A DNA stretch of 64,000 nucleotides from Sipunculus nudus (GCA_026874595.1 CM049306.1:37338019-37402018), one strand, 5' to 3'; numbered from the stretch's first letter, positions 24,049-36,970 are shown. Notes: generated from the sequence alone by a model not told the origin. A program made the numbers and translations.

Positions 24049-27000
24049 AGCAAAAATTGCATGGAAATGTTTAAAAGGTAAGATTTATTGTCAGATATCT
24101 GTATAACATATTTAATATATTCACTTTCAATTTTTTTTGGGGGGGGGGGTTATATGTCAATCTAGTAACACACAAAATTAATTTAAATTCAAAATAGAAA
24201 TCATAATCCATTCTGTAATGTTCATCTTAAGTGCACTTGACCATTGTCTCATTCCGTGTTGTTCACAATGGATATTTTTTTCCAGGGGGCCAAAGTGACC
24301 TAACCAGCCTGACTGGAAAATTATCTCCTTTGCCCAGACTTGTGGGGTGGCACATTCATATTTGAATTAGAAGAAAGTGTAAGATATTTTTTCTTTATCT
24401 GATTTTTGTACAACCCAATGACGTCTTGGGTAACATACAAAACTACTTCGTGTGATGGAGGTATTAGTAGCAGTCATAGCAGTCAGGTTTGTGTCTGTCC
24501 GACTTTTACAGTCCTTTGCCTCCACAAGGCTTAACATCTTGAAACTTAACTTTGGTCATTTAAAAATCTATCTAAGTCTCGTCTTTATATGCGGGACCAG
24601 TTAAGTAGACTTTGTTTACGGACAGACCACACAGATTTAATTAACTTTTCTTCTCTTTGAAAAAAAAAATCAACGCTGCCTGCATTATCGGCGTCTCGGT
24701 GGACCACTTACTGCGTTGCAACAAGCTTTCCCACCCAGGGGAATATCATTTATTTTACTCAAGTCAATTTAATGTGCAACACTGACAGAGGCGTCATACG
24801 GCGCTGCGGCCACTGGGCCATCCAATTCCTACCTGAATGGCAACTGTCACCAATTTGCCGGAGGAATGCTCCCCAAACAGCCAAGTCCGTGGAATGAAGC
24901 CCTTAAGTGGGCTTTAGTTGTCTCCTTTGTCACGAAAAGCTGCACCAAAACGACTCCCTTATGCAGAAATCGGGACAGAAGCAACATTAATTTATCCTCT
25001 CTGGTGATCAGATGGGAAAGATGCAGACGGCATAGGAACCAGATGCTCACCCCGGCTCTCAAGGATGGTAAGTGGACCAGCTCTCATCTCCTTGGAAAAC
25101 GGATTGAATTTTTTTTATAAACAACTCACCACCTTAATTCGGTGCCACTTAATCTACCGTTTAGTTTTATCTGCCATGACCGTTTGGGAAGAATACCTGT
25201 AGTTAAGAGAATCACGTATTCCTCCATATTACATCACTACATATCACATCATAATCAGGTCCCTACCAACTAAAAGTAATTGACCCTTACTAATGATAAA
25301 ACGTTGCTAATTTATATAGCGGCGGAGACGTTTTACCTGCAAGTTCCAGGTTGAAACCTAACAAGAAATAAATATTACTTTCCTGCACAGCCTTCTGATA
25401 TTTAAGGGAATACCTTAATGATAGCGCATTACTTGTTTTTTTTTTAAATAAAATATCATTTAATAAAAGTTAGGACCTTAATTCCATAAACTTTCGTATA
25501 AGGTTTTAATGAACTATTTAGTACCTAGTTTACATAAAAAACTATCAATAGGCCTGTCTAAGACTATAAATATCTTAAATGTTTGACACTGGATTCATAT
25601 TAATGTCCATCAAGGTTTACCGAGTCTTTGAATTAAAAATTGCTGATACTTATTTGTACTGACGCTTTCAGGTAGGAATTATTTCTTGTCGGACAAACAA
25701 GGGTGGCTACCCTTTGAAACGTTTAGACAAGGCGATGTGTACATTATTTAATACTCGAGTAAACATCAGACCTGTTGTAACAAAGGGCCACGCGTCTAGA
25801 ACGTGGGACATATATTTGAAGTATAACATATTACGGCATGTCATAGACGCATTCTTCTAAGTTTCCCTGACGGCGTGTCTCTCATACCCAAAAGTGCCAT
25901 GCAGGGGAGACAAAAGGGGTTAAAAAGAACACCGTTTTTGTCGTGTGTCCAGTGCGGGAGAGAAAAGTGGTTTTGACTGCTATATCATCAACAAGGATCA
26001 CTATAGACAGGTATATGGGTTGAAAACTGCCTGGGATCTCCTTGTAAACCCTTAACCTGTCTTATAAATTCTCGTTATTGAAGCTTTGTGAACTTCGCGT
26101 GATTGTGGACAGGTACCATAAATCGTTAGTGTGCTGTACACTTTGCCATTAAGCATGGTCGAAGGCGGCGCTGCAGAGCGGTGCACCCGATGCTAAATGC
26201 TATGGCCATATAAGCTCGTTTGCCACCAGACCATATTCGGATAGACCTCTTTCAGTTCTATCCCTATACGCCCATTACCGCAGAGCGTGATATAGGGCCA
26301 CTGCTGCCGCCGTTTCCTGCCGTAAAACATTAGCAAATAGCCAAAGATCAGACTGCTGGACTCTTAAGCCCAATCTGTCATGGGACCCTATCTCTTCCAA
26401 CCATGGTAAGGATTCGGATATATACCAGACTCGATAAGCTGAGTTGCCCTCTTAAATAAGTCATTACCTTTGATGTTTCATGGGATTCCTATGGAGGAAC
26501 TAAATGCTGTTTTAGTGTATATGCACCATGAGGTGCATAAGCTGTCATTTCCATATAGACACGTAGAGGATATATCAAGAATTGTTCAGCTAGGGGAATC
26601 TGTGGCCAAAATTTTAATTGTACCCTGAAGGTTAACTGTATGCGTATACAATAAACAGAGATTATGTATCAGAGCTGCATATGAAATTGCTACTAAGGAT
26701 ACAAAGTTATCAGGCAATTACTCCAGTACAAGAAATTATTGATATAACGAAGAGCGTGCTCCTCCAAGATGGCACCCGTGTATTTTAATCCTTGTCGTGA
26801 GATGCCCGTCTCGGGATGAGAATTCCGTCTGCGACTGTTAGACTGTAGCGTTACGTGAAAGTTCTGCTTGACTAACGAGTGCCTTGAGATTAATTTATCT
26901 CCCCAAATGACCTACGTAGCTCGTCCATGCGGCAGCCACAATTGTGGTAATATTCTCCTTCCCTTTGCAATTTCCATCAGTTTCCATCTTGCCAACTGAC

Positions 27001-28119
27001 ACCCGTGATAGATATTTTATTAAAAGGAAGCATCAGAACCGAAAATACGACTTCCGTACTGACAAGTCAGACATGCAGTTAAACGCCCCTGCGTTAAAAA
27101 TAATTGAACATTTCCCATACATTTAAGCGTAAAACAAAACCACTGCTCAAGAATGTCAGTATAAACTATAGTTTTCATCAGTTATGACAAGAATGTTGGT
27201 CAACCTCATGATATCACTGGACTATTACTAGTATTAACTAAGGTAACTTTTGCAGTTACCTCTTCGAAGGAGTTTACTTCCCCCATGTCTGTCTGTTTGT
27301 TTGTTTGTTTGGTCAGTTTATGTTGGTTTGTTAGTTGGTCTTTTTGTCTATAAGCAGGATTTCACATAACTCCAGGACCAATTTAACAAAACTCTTGAAG
27401 GGGTGGGCTTGTGGAAGGAAATATACCAATAAATGTTTGTGAGGATCTGAATAAAGGGATTGATCCAAGATTATTGTAACTTTAATTCCGGCGTGAGACT
27501 TACGACATCCGGGTTTTATTCTGTAAGAATTGTGGCAACATTGAGTGATTCCGATATGCCTGCGAGAAATGAATAAATCAGGGATTGACAAGGATCGACG
27601 CGAAGGTAATCTATTTGCGGAGACATTGTGCCGGTGATTGGACCCTACGAAACAGAGAAGAACCCAGAATAATATTCCTAGGTAACCACGTAACCTCTGT
27701 CGTAAATGTTTCTTTATATTTAATTTAATCTTCGCTGAGTCATGGTCAGCAAAGTTATTTTCTAGCTATCGCTGTTATAAAAATATGTGGCAGCTATTTT
27801 TGCCCCACTTAATAGAGGACATTCAGTATTCTAGTAATAAAAAATATTGAACGCTGTCAAAGCGTGTTACTGGGGGCTCAAAATAGTGTATCTTTTAAAA
27901 ATAATTAAAAAAAGATTATAATATCATGTGAAAATGAGTGAAACACTCAAAAATGTACTAATAGAAAGATCACTGTACCAGGTTTAAAATAATGTGTACT
28001 TTATTTGGTTTAATATAAATATAAACCACTTTCGGATAAAAAATTTGATATACAGGTTTCAAACAGTAATGATATACCTTAAGTCTAAAAGTTGGCCTAG
28101 ATCAAGTCGGTCAAGAAAT
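24049..28119. other. Intergenic or intronic DNA
   Basis: No supported gene. A G11 run lies at 24139-24149. A plus-strand frame at 24866-25120 contains a good donor-like ATG/GTAAGTGG at about 25065, but nothing else suggests an exon. The remaining sequence shows no bounded repeats. Confidence 0.4.
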
Positions 28120-28450
28120 GAAGGGGGTTAAACCATGCAAACCTGAATACCTGTTCACATACCAGGATTAAATATACATGAAGTATAGTGTCTTCACCTT
28201 AAAATGTTAAGGCATCTGCCAATGTTTCGTTTGTAGAAATAGTTGAAATAAACATGCAATCTTTGGTGCTAAAACAAATATTTCGAGCACACCACCTGGT
28301 AGCAAATCAAAATTTTACAAGCTTCAGACTGGTGTTTCTTCTGTGTGTTTTCTTTAATATGTTTTCTTATCTTTTCATATCTTTATGGTAAACCGACACA
28401 CGTGGATTATATTTACTCGCACACAAAACCATAAAAAAGTAAAAAACAGA
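28120..28450 (+). repeat. Dispersed repeat family X, copy 3
   Basis: It shares ACCTGTTCACATACCAGG, GGCATCTGCCAATGTTTCG, a CACACCACCTGGTAGC block and CTTCAGACTGGTGTTTCTTC with the 15.45-kb copy in the same order. Diverged; ends approximate. Confidence 0.5.
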
Positions 28451-31400
28451 TTAATTGGAAATGACAAGCCCATGAAATAGATGGTTGTGTCAGCTAAAAT
28501 GGACAAATACCGGGAGATAACACACATATTATTGAAATTTTTTAAGTACCTCTCAGATAAATCCGGAGAAGATGCAAAAATATGTTCCCCTCTAGTTTTG
28601 TCATTGTCACTTCTATAAGATTGAGCTAGTGGGTGTTATTAATTATCATAACTGTAGAGGAAATTATGAATTGATAATCCTTCAATTAGAAAAACAAAAT
28701 TAAGGAAATGATTAATTATAATTGATTATGATCACTCCTAGACTAGCGACAACAAACACCACTTTTATACATAAGGCGTTACACAAATCATTTAACCAAT
28801 ATCTGAAAAAAGACCATTCACTCCTCTTTAGTTTGCTGTCATTTCGAAAAGTTTTTTCTTGTCATACATATGGTGTACCTCGTCCGAGGAACAAATCCTA
28901 AGATCATGTTTGACAAATTACTGCGCGCATTTGTCCGAGGAAAACCAGCTATCTGCGGTGATCATGTATCCCTCCGCGTATTCAGTAGCCATAAATCACT
29001 GCGTTGGGATCACACAACAAATTGATACCCACTGCAAGATTTATTATGATTTGTGGTGACATGTAACGAGATAAGGAACATGGCCATTGCAGAAAAACAT
29101 TCAAACAAGATTCCCCTTATTGGCCAATTTATTCTGCATTCCTGAGACAAATACTGGAATTGGCCTGACGATTTTTGGACTCTTCCATCAGAGGCTTAGT
29201 GCCAGCCTGCAGGCCCGAAAAAAAAACAAATCAATACCAGTGTTGTATAACTCGGTAAGACCTACGATACATTTTCGCTAACCGGGGGAGTAGGGGACCA
29301 GCTCGGAGCTAGCGAAACCAGCGGTGTGTTCGTCCGTGGCCATCAGTCAACACGCTCATATGTCGCTTTCTTGGGAATATCATCTCGTTGCTTCATCCTC
29401 GGTGCCCCGGAGGCCATGCAAAATGAAAGGTTTTTTTTTCTTTTTTGGTTCTTTTCTCGAGGAAACTTCTGACGCAAAGCACAGTGGAATATTTGGTGAG
29501 AGTAACCGCGCGTTGTGATCGTTAATTTCATTTCAATTAATGAAATTCCTTGATTAAATGCTGACTGTATTTTGATATTTATTTAATACCTTTATAAAAC
29601 GGAAACTACGTTCATTTTGTATCTGTTTTAAATTATATCATTAGGCTTTCAGGGGATAAGCGTCTTGGGACTGAGTGTCCGAGCGTCTTTTTTTCTGACT
29701 GCAGGACCGTGGTGATCAAATCTGACTGTAAAAGTCACTAACCATTGCCGACTACCTTAAATATACCAGTCAAAAATGCGCTGACACCTGTCTTTTAAAA
29801 TTACCTGTAATCGTGTAATAATATAATGACCTGATAAGATGTGTAATCATATAATGGTATGATTATGGCGTAAAATAATTAAAATTAAAATTTATTCAGT
29901 CTGGACGCTCCAAAATCCTATGCGAATCTCCAAACCTTTGGCCTGAGTACTCTCAATTTTTTCTTCCTGTAGAAAGCCATTTAATATGTAATGCAGGGTA
30001 CTTCCGAATGGCAAATATGCGTTTCTTCATCTGCTTATTGACCAATTAGTATCTATAGCTTGAATTCATATCTTCACAACGATTTATATCTTATTATCAT
30101 AGACGCAGGTACTGCATGCTTGTAAATTGGTCCTATCAATATATCAAACAACGTACAGTCTTATATAATTATATAAAATACTGACAATAGTTGATTTACT
30201 TACCTACATACACATGTATTATCCTGAATGTTGGTCAAATAGTATACCCACTATTGGGCTACCCTGTATCTAAGCGTTATAGATATAAATAATTAATGAA
30301 AGCGCAATAACCGATATCTCTTGCGTGCTCTACACACGTTTATCAACCCTAAGAGTGAAGTCAGGGCGGTCTAATTGCGTGTTTCGGCACTTTGCTTCAC
30401 GGAATAGGAGGGGAGTGAGAAACAAGAAAGAAGAGAGACAATCGTAGGATGCATAATGCCCGTGCTGGGTCCTCATATGAGCAGCATGTATTCATCAAGC
30501 AGACAGGATACAATGCACTGGGGAGGAAGGGATGTAAGTCGGACAGACAAAGATGTAACTCTCCGCAGCCCAACCGAAAGTCTTCTGGGAACACTTGACG
30601 ATCCAGCCTGCACGTCACGTGTTCCCGAGTCGCTGACGTATGGAAGTTGAGATTGGAGGCGACACAAGCTGGACATAACAAGACCCGTTGAACTAAGGCA
30701 CAGGAACCAATAGGGTCCGGGGTTTAAAAATTGAACCTCTGTGTCTGATTACCTTGAAGAGACGCTCGGTCCATCTTCCATGTGAATAATGTCAACTACC
30801 TCCCTGAAATACATTTAGTGTCTGTATAAAATCAAATCTTAGAGAGAGACCGTTATTTACAATGCACTAGAAAGGTCATGAACAAACGGAGGTTCTTTTC
30901 TTTTATGTGTAACATCTTATCACGTATTAACGCAAGCACCTGCTGTCACATTAATACGCAGGTATAAACGCGCGCGCACACACAAACATTTATTTTAGCT
31001 TGCCATGCATTTGGTCATTATGATTTTATGAAGGGAATATACCCCAAAGTAGACTTTCGGTCTTTGCTTATTGAATCTGTAAACCATATAAGAAATATGA
31101 ATGAAAAGATATGTCATAATACACCCTTTCCCATGTATCAGCCTGAAGTCATGTTTATAACCAGTTTGAGGTGTACCTACATCACTTAATACACACAGTG
31201 CAATTATGATCTCAATAGAGACATCAGCAAGTACATTTACAATTAGTGAACCTGGTTCACAGTTGGAAATATGCTGCAGAATATAACTGAATAAGTGAAA
31301 TAAAGTGAAAGAGAGAGTAGAATTGAGACAATGTCTCCACTCACCTCCAATGTGTGACTGAATATATGCTGCACAGATTACACATACACAATGTATATAA

Positions 31401-32507
31401 AGAACGGTTTGAGGAGTGCGGGCGAAAGCGTCTGTACCACTCAATATAATTTTCGGACACTCGACCCTTGGGATCTAAGTAAATTTCACCAACACTTGAG
31501 GATTTTCACACTTTCTTCCTATAAGTTAAATTACTTTGAATCCACGAAATCTTTCTTCAGATATCTTGCGAATACACAAACACACACAATCATACACTCA
31601 CACAAACATAATCGACTGTTAACAATACCCCTTGTTTCGTGAAGGGTGATACGAGAATACTATTTACCGTGGACACCCATTGACGGAATAGACTCAGTCA
31701 ATTATTTCACTTAACTTGTCACAGCCGTTTTCTTGTTTATTGTTGGAACGTTTGGCGATTAAAATGTGAATCCATTTCAAAACAGAAATGTTTCATCCAG
31801 ATATTATAGTAACATTACAGGTAAAAATGTTTCCTTTTGACGGTAAATATATTTGATGGCAATACCGCCCAAATGCAGTGTCGTCTTTTCGTCTGAAATG
31901 TACATGAACAGCTGGTGAAGCAGGCGGGTCATGCGTATGCACGGATACCTCGCTTTCTCACTGGTCAGTCCGTGTATGTCATGTATTTCAAACCACGGCA
32001 TAATCGTAATTTATTCATTTATTCATGTGACCTGTTTTATTAATAGTATTGGGGTTAGCACAAAAATGATTGATTTAAAAAAGGTATACTAAATTACATT
32101 AATATCAGTAAATCATCAAATGTCATCAAGTTTCATTTACGCTAGTAGAATAAAGGAGCAATTTTGTGGTATCTTACCATTATCATTGTTTTCAACATAA
32201 GAGAGACTGGATATCTACTCAGAAAACGCAGTAAGCGGAAAACAAGTTATTTTATGGGTGATAATGACACCAAAAAACGACATTTCTCCCCAACAGCTAA
32301 TCTAAATCCTCTTATCGACTCGGTTTTTGAGTCTTATCACATTTAAGCAGATATGTGATATTTCATTTTCACAGTTCATCTACTTTTTTTAGATGGGCAC
32401 TATATTGAACACTTTCGGGTTTCAAGCCAGCCTCTAAATCATAACTCACCTACCTGAATAAACAGTGATATCCGGTTCCAGCTTCTAGCGATGTGAACTA
32501 TATTGCG

Positions 32508-32509
<2 letters not shown>
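28451..32509. other. Intergenic or intronic DNA
   Basis: No supported gene. A 149-codon minus-strand frame (30995-31444) contains a consensus-like donor GGAG/GTGAGT near 31344 but no recognisable domain, so it was not called. The rest holds only short unassigned frames. Confidence 0.4.

Positions 32510-32548
<39 letters not shown>
32510..32548. repeat. (CT)n microsatellite
   Basis: About 19 perfect CT units. Confidence 0.95.
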
Positions 32549-32550
<2 letters not shown>

Positions 32551-32723
32551 GCTGTTCAAATATAATAATTCTCTGTATTTCATTCCTATTTCTTGGCGGA
32601 TCAACTTCAAGTAAGGTTATCCGAAATTGTACTGATGCCATGACCTTTAGCGCAGTCAGCCTTTATGAATATTTATTCGCTTCACATATCGCATATAATG
32701 TTTTAGTAGTATTGGTGGTATTA

Positions 32724-32760
32724 TTATTTTTATTTTATTATTATTTTAATAATAATAATA

Positions 32761-32791
<31 letters not shown>

Positions 32792-33044
32792 GAATGGTCC
32801 GTGGTTGTGGGAATATTGAGGTCATTGCACAAACCAGGTTAAGAGCTCCAAATCACATTTAATCATGTCCTTATTCCATTGTTATATTCCTTCACGCTAA
32901 TCTTTGACATTAGATTTATTGTAGTATCATCTTTACAGCCTCTGCCTCTTGGACCGCCTTCCTCAAGTCTGAAACAAAGGGAACCTAGCGGAGGCGGTAA
33001 TCATAATAACAGATAACAGAAATAATTATAATGAATAATATTAT
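32724..33044 (-). mobile_element. Retrotransposon-like 3' end with (AAT)n tail, copy 1
   Basis: Bases 32791-33044 match 33600-33852 at about 95% by eye. In both copies the unit abuts an (ATT)n tract on its left, which on the minus strand is an (AAT)n 3' tail. A fixed 3' sequence ending in a short tandem tail is typical of some non-LTR retrotransposons. No reverse transcriptase is seen, so these would be severely 5'-truncated copies or a small parasite of such an element. Confidence 0.55.
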
Positions 33045-33282
33045 TTCATTAGTATGAATTCCTACCATGTAATTTATGGTCTGTGGACATTTTCTGCGGC
33101 TTCCTGGATGTCACTGGGGACTATGATAAGAGGAACTACAATAAAAGTGAACGTGAATATTTGTTTCTATTGACACAAGTTTGTACTTTGCCTGCAGTAA
33201 GCGCACGACGGACGTGAGCTCATCTGTGTATTAGATAGCCTCGTCATATCCCGATCCTGAATAAAGCTGACCATAAAGTAAA

Positions 33283-33560
33283 AGGGGCCTGTTCTGATAT
33301 ATGGCGTCTATTAACTAAAGATAATCCCTTGAAACTTCTATTAAAAAAATGCAAGGAAACGCTAATCTATCGATAACTAGGCTGCTCATTTTGTTTATAT
33401 CGACTAGTTTATAACATGTGGGGCCCCAGCCAAAATAATCCAAACACAAGCAAGAAGGACATCTGGCGGCAAATCAGACGAACCAGAGTTTGGAAAAATT
33501 GCGTTTTGCAACCAGTGACCTTTCAGCTTCTTCTCATGTGCAACCAAATATAGCTTATGA
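33283..33560 (+). repeat. Dispersed repeat family W, copy 1
   Basis: It shares an AGGGG(C/T)CTGTTC(T/C)GATA start, CTAACTAAAGATAAT(C/T)CCTT, GACATCTGGCG, a GAGTTT...TTTTGCAAC(C/T)AGTGACCTTT block and CA(T/C)ATGTGCAACCA-like text with 36707-36970, in the same order and orientation. It ends immediately before the (ATT)n tract of the next feature. Confidence 0.65.
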
Positions 33561-33562
33561 AA

Positions 33563-33852
33563 TATTATTATTATCATTATTATTATTATTATTATTATTA
33601 GAATGGTCCGTAGTTGTGGGAATATTGAGGTCAATGCACAAACCAGATTAAGAGCTCCAAATCCGATTACACATGTCCTTATTCCATTGTTATATTCCTT
33701 CACGTTAATCTTTGACATTAGATTTATTGTAGTATCATCTTTACAGCCTCAGCCTCCTGGACCGCCTTCCTCAAGTCTGGAACAAAGGGAACCCAGCGGA
33801 GGCGGTAATCATAGTAACAGATAACAGAAATAATTATAATGAATAATATTAT
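33563..33852 (-). mobile_element. Retrotransposon-like 3' end with (AAT)n tail, copy 2
   Basis: Unit 33600-33852 with the (ATT)n tract at 33563-33599. It differs from copy 1 by about a dozen substitutions over 253 bases. On the minus strand a frame running into the tail encodes a short peptide (…GFGALNLVCALTS…) followed by poly-Ile; I do not recognise it as a protein C-terminus. Confidence 0.55.
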
Positions 33853-34524
33853 ATCTATATGATATATATATTAAGGAAAATTAATAAATGATAAAATCGG
33901 CAATATAAAGACCAGATGATTTCGTTTTGTTGTATGGACATAATAAAAGATAAGATACTCATGAACATAACTGTACTAACACTGTGAAGCCATCAAGACA
34001 CACGATGTGCAACGGGTACGCAAGAGTGAAACTCAAAGAAGAATGAGGGAGGCATGCAGAATAGACAGTGGAAGGCTAATTAGGTCTCCAAAGAATGCAA
34101 AATGCCGCCCTGATTCCAGAAGCTGGCCCCGTTGTCTGTCCTTTCCAGGATGCACTGAGAACACAGACGAGGAGAGGTGAGCATAAACAAGGGGACCTTC
34201 ACTAATCAAGTTATTTGTATTCAGTCGAATTCCACCGCGTAACGACTCGAGGTGTGGAACTCGGCCACTGAATCGCACCCCGTAGATTAACTCCACACAG
34301 CGCATACGTCCCGCACGGGCGGTCATACATGAAACCGTGGGTGTTTGAGGGATTATTTATGACGACCGCTGGCGCTCTTTAAGAATATTTTTGTTCCATG
34401 TTAAAAAATTACAGTCACTGATTCCTGTATGTCTGCCGCCTAAAATACTTTTTCTGGTTCAAGATACACTCCTTACGCAGCGGTTTAACACTACAGTTGT
34501 TACAGATCTCTTTCGCTTTAACCA
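33853..34524. other. Non-coding stretch
   Basis: No supported gene. A 28-base candidate microexon (34149-34176) with good splice-site consensus on both sides is discussed in the findings. Confidence 0.4.
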
Positions 34525-34883
34525 GGGGCGTCAATATAGGGGTAATTTCGGTGTATCCCCCCCCCCCCAACATTTTTTGACAAGGTTAGGACGGTCAATA
34601 TAATCATCCCCCTGCTATTCAGAGGATAATATTTATATATTTTAAAAGTAGCATATTAATAATCAACATTATAGACTTTGGTACCATTTATGAGTGTACT
34701 ATGAAATATAATTATTAAACCTGGTTTAGAATTAACTTGTTTTGGAAGCATAATACCTTATTTTGTAAAATCTTATACTTAATTGTAATATTCTGAAATA
34801 TGAGTAAGTGCATATATTTGAAATGTGTCATACAGACGCTAATATTTTTGAAATGTGTCATACGGACGATAAGAAGGTGTGTT

Positions 34884-34919
<36 letters not shown>

Positions 34920-34940
34920 ATCCCCCCACCCCCACCCACT
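34525..34940. mobile_element. Microsatellite-bearing element family Z, copy 2
   Basis: It starts GGGGCGTCAAT (34525-34535), then a C12 run (34557-34568), TAATCATCCCCCTGCTATTC (34601-34620), an AAAATCTTATACTTAATTG block, and (TA)n(TG)n (34884-34919) followed by a C-rich patch. The right inverted end seen in copy 1 is missing, so this copy is probably truncated or diverged. Confidence 0.55.
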
Positions 34941-35085
34941 ACTTTTTTATCGAGCTTCCAACACCAGAGCTGGCACAGAGCCCAGAATCAGGCCAACGAG
35001 AGCAGGGTGTCGGGGGTTTAAAACTTTGAGTTGGATGCGCAATACCACGCTCTCTGCCCTGTGCTAACCCTGGTGGTGAAACCCA

Positions 35086-35160
35086 GAGAATCTTGCTATA
35101 TAAAGCAGCGGTTAAAGTGAAGGTGATATAGTACAATTGCAGTGTATAGCGCGAGGAGTA
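35086..35160 (+). repeat. Fragment related to the 50.4-50.8 kb fold-back arm
   Basis: The passage AATCTTGCTATATAAAGCAG, then CGGTTAAAGTGAAGG and TTGCAGTGTATAGCG, parallels the right arm at 50.69-50.77 kb. Weaker similarity (CCAACGAGAGCAGGGTGTCG) extends leftward to about 34990. Confidence 0.5.
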
Positions 35161-36326
35161 TGTTTTCAGGATTGAACGACACATGCAGAAACAATCAGTT
35201 AAAAAAATATTAAACAAATAATACTGTCATTACAAAGCATTCTGTGTCACTACAAAACATTCAGCCCCACGTTGAACAAAATGAAAAAAAAAAAAACGAA
35301 ACATAATTCGAATCTGAACCGCGGATTTTCAGTGTTTGCCTATTACTCATGTCAGTTAAATGACAGAAGGGTTTGCAGTGGTTACGGCAACGATGACAAC
35401 AGGCACATGAAATTAAATAACTTCTCTAACTTGTTCTAGCCTCATTACAAAATTTTAGAAATGAACTTCCTGAAATTAGAATTTTACTCGAAATTGTATC
35501 GTTTAAAATTGTTTCTGTTTCACGCTATAACGGTTCCTATCACAATGACATTATTTAAGCCAAATTTGATAGCAGTAGTTTTTACAAAATCATTGCAGAC
35601 CACTATATAAAAATTGATATTAGATAGGTGTTAAATCCTTGGGTAATTGTCTCCAGCTGGTCAGACATCGTGATTCATCCGGTTGAGTCATTGTGTATTG
35701 TTATCACGAGGCTGTATACAGGATTATCCTCAGTCCAAATACATTTGTATTAACTAAGCCTGATCAAATAGTTCAAAGGATGAAACAGAATAGTTATATG
35801 AATTTAATGTTATATCATATGGGAAATGTTCACAGGTGTGCGTTAGGTCCTTGGGTCATTTTTTATTTAAAATATTTCTAAATGTTAATTGTTAACTCTT
35901 AGTCCTAGGCGATCCTATGAATCCTCGATGCCAGAACAATATTCTGGAATGCTTAAGACTGGCTATATATTCCTTGTTTTAATTTAGAAAAATTTATATT
36001 CTGGAGGTCTTAACCAGGCTGTACATTTTGAATATATGGGATGATATAACGCCATCTACTTGCCATGCATGTTTCTTTCATTCTGTACACGTAAAAGGGC
36101 AAAATGATTCATGAAAAGCCATCATATAATACTTCTAGAGGTCCATAATAACGGAAATTAAGACTGGTGCTTAGTTAAGAGAAACATAACAGTAATGTTT
36201 GTTACCTTTTTCCACAATGGAGTGCACTTTAGAGTACATTCCTTCAATACATATAGACGAGATAGAGGAAATTTGAATAAAAATCTCTGATAACATCTTC
36301 ATAAAATGACGACACGGGATAATGCC
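35161..36326. other. Non-coding AT-rich stretch
   Basis: No gene or bounded repeat is visible. Confidence 0.45.
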
Positions 36327-36332
36327 ATTTAG

Positions 36333-36570
36333 GGGCCTGGACAGCTGAGTGGTAAAACGCTTGGCTATCTCCGCTGGCGACCCGGGTTCGATCCCCGGCG
36401 TGGCTATGAGAGTGGGTTGTAGTTGCCCGTCCAAGGCCGGTGGTTTTCTCCGGGTACTCCGGTTTCCTCCACCTCTGCAGACTACCGAACGCCATCACCG
36501 GAGCCATGGAGAGTGCCTCGATTAGTTATAATAACTATTTGTACAATCCATGTAAAATAAATAAGTTTAT
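36333..36570 (+). repeat. tRNA-derived SINE with Meta/Nin-DC-like core
   Basis: The head (about 36333-36405) is tRNA-like, with an A-box region AGCTGAGTGGTAAAACGC (36342-36359) and B box GGTTCGATCCC (36385-36395). The T-arm has a perfect five-pair stem, CCGGG/CCCGG. The core at 36442-36473 (GGTTTTCTCCGGGTACTCC, then GGTTTCCTCC) matches the conserved central domain I recall for the broad invertebrate SINE superfamilies described as MetaSINE or Nin-DC; I cannot decide which. The tail is AAATAAATAAGTTTAT. ATTTAG occurs at 36327-36332 and 36571-36576 and may be the target-site duplication. Pol III would transcribe it from the internal boxes. The acceptor stem does not pair, so it is not a working tRNA gene. 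Confidence 0.85.
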
Positions 36571-36706
36571 ATTTAGCTGACGAACTGTATTATCATATTC
36601 ATGCTAGTATTATATGACACTTGTGTCTTTGACCACTTGATTTTGAATTGCAACATTTTCTGGCTAAATAGACTGTTTATATAGACCATGATTCAGTTGT
36701 TTCTCA

Positions 36707-36970
36707 GAGGGGTCTGTTCCGATAACCAAACCTAACTAAAGATAATTCCTTAAACTTTTATATAAAAAAAAATAATCCAGAAAACCCCGATCCCATCCGC
36801 ACACAGCCTTTTCGATTTGTAAATATTTTGCTTATTTATAACATAGGGGGATGGCAAAACATTCAGCAACGACATCTGGCGCCGAATAAGACTAACAAGA
36901 GTTTTGCATAGGGTATTTTGCAACTAGTGACCTTTAAACGTCCGCACATATGCAACCAGCCGCCTTAGGT
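36707..36970 (+). repeat. Dispersed repeat family W, copy 2
   Basis: Counterpart of 33283-33560; it has GACATCTGGCGCCGAATAAG in place of GACATCTGGCGGCAAATCAG. It starts 136 bases after the SINE. Confidence 0.65.

Noticed and set aside
24866-25120. Exon ending at the donor-like ATG/GTAAGTGG near 25065
   Set aside because: No start context, no acceptor and no protein similarity that I recognise.
30995-31444. 149-codon minus-strand frame, with a donor-like GGAG/GTGAGT near 31344
   Set aside because: No recognised domain and no acceptor or poly(A) context; a single good donor word is expected by chance at this scale.
36333-36405. Functional tRNA gene
   Set aside because: A and B boxes and the T-arm are present, but the acceptor stem does not pair and a SINE core follows directly.
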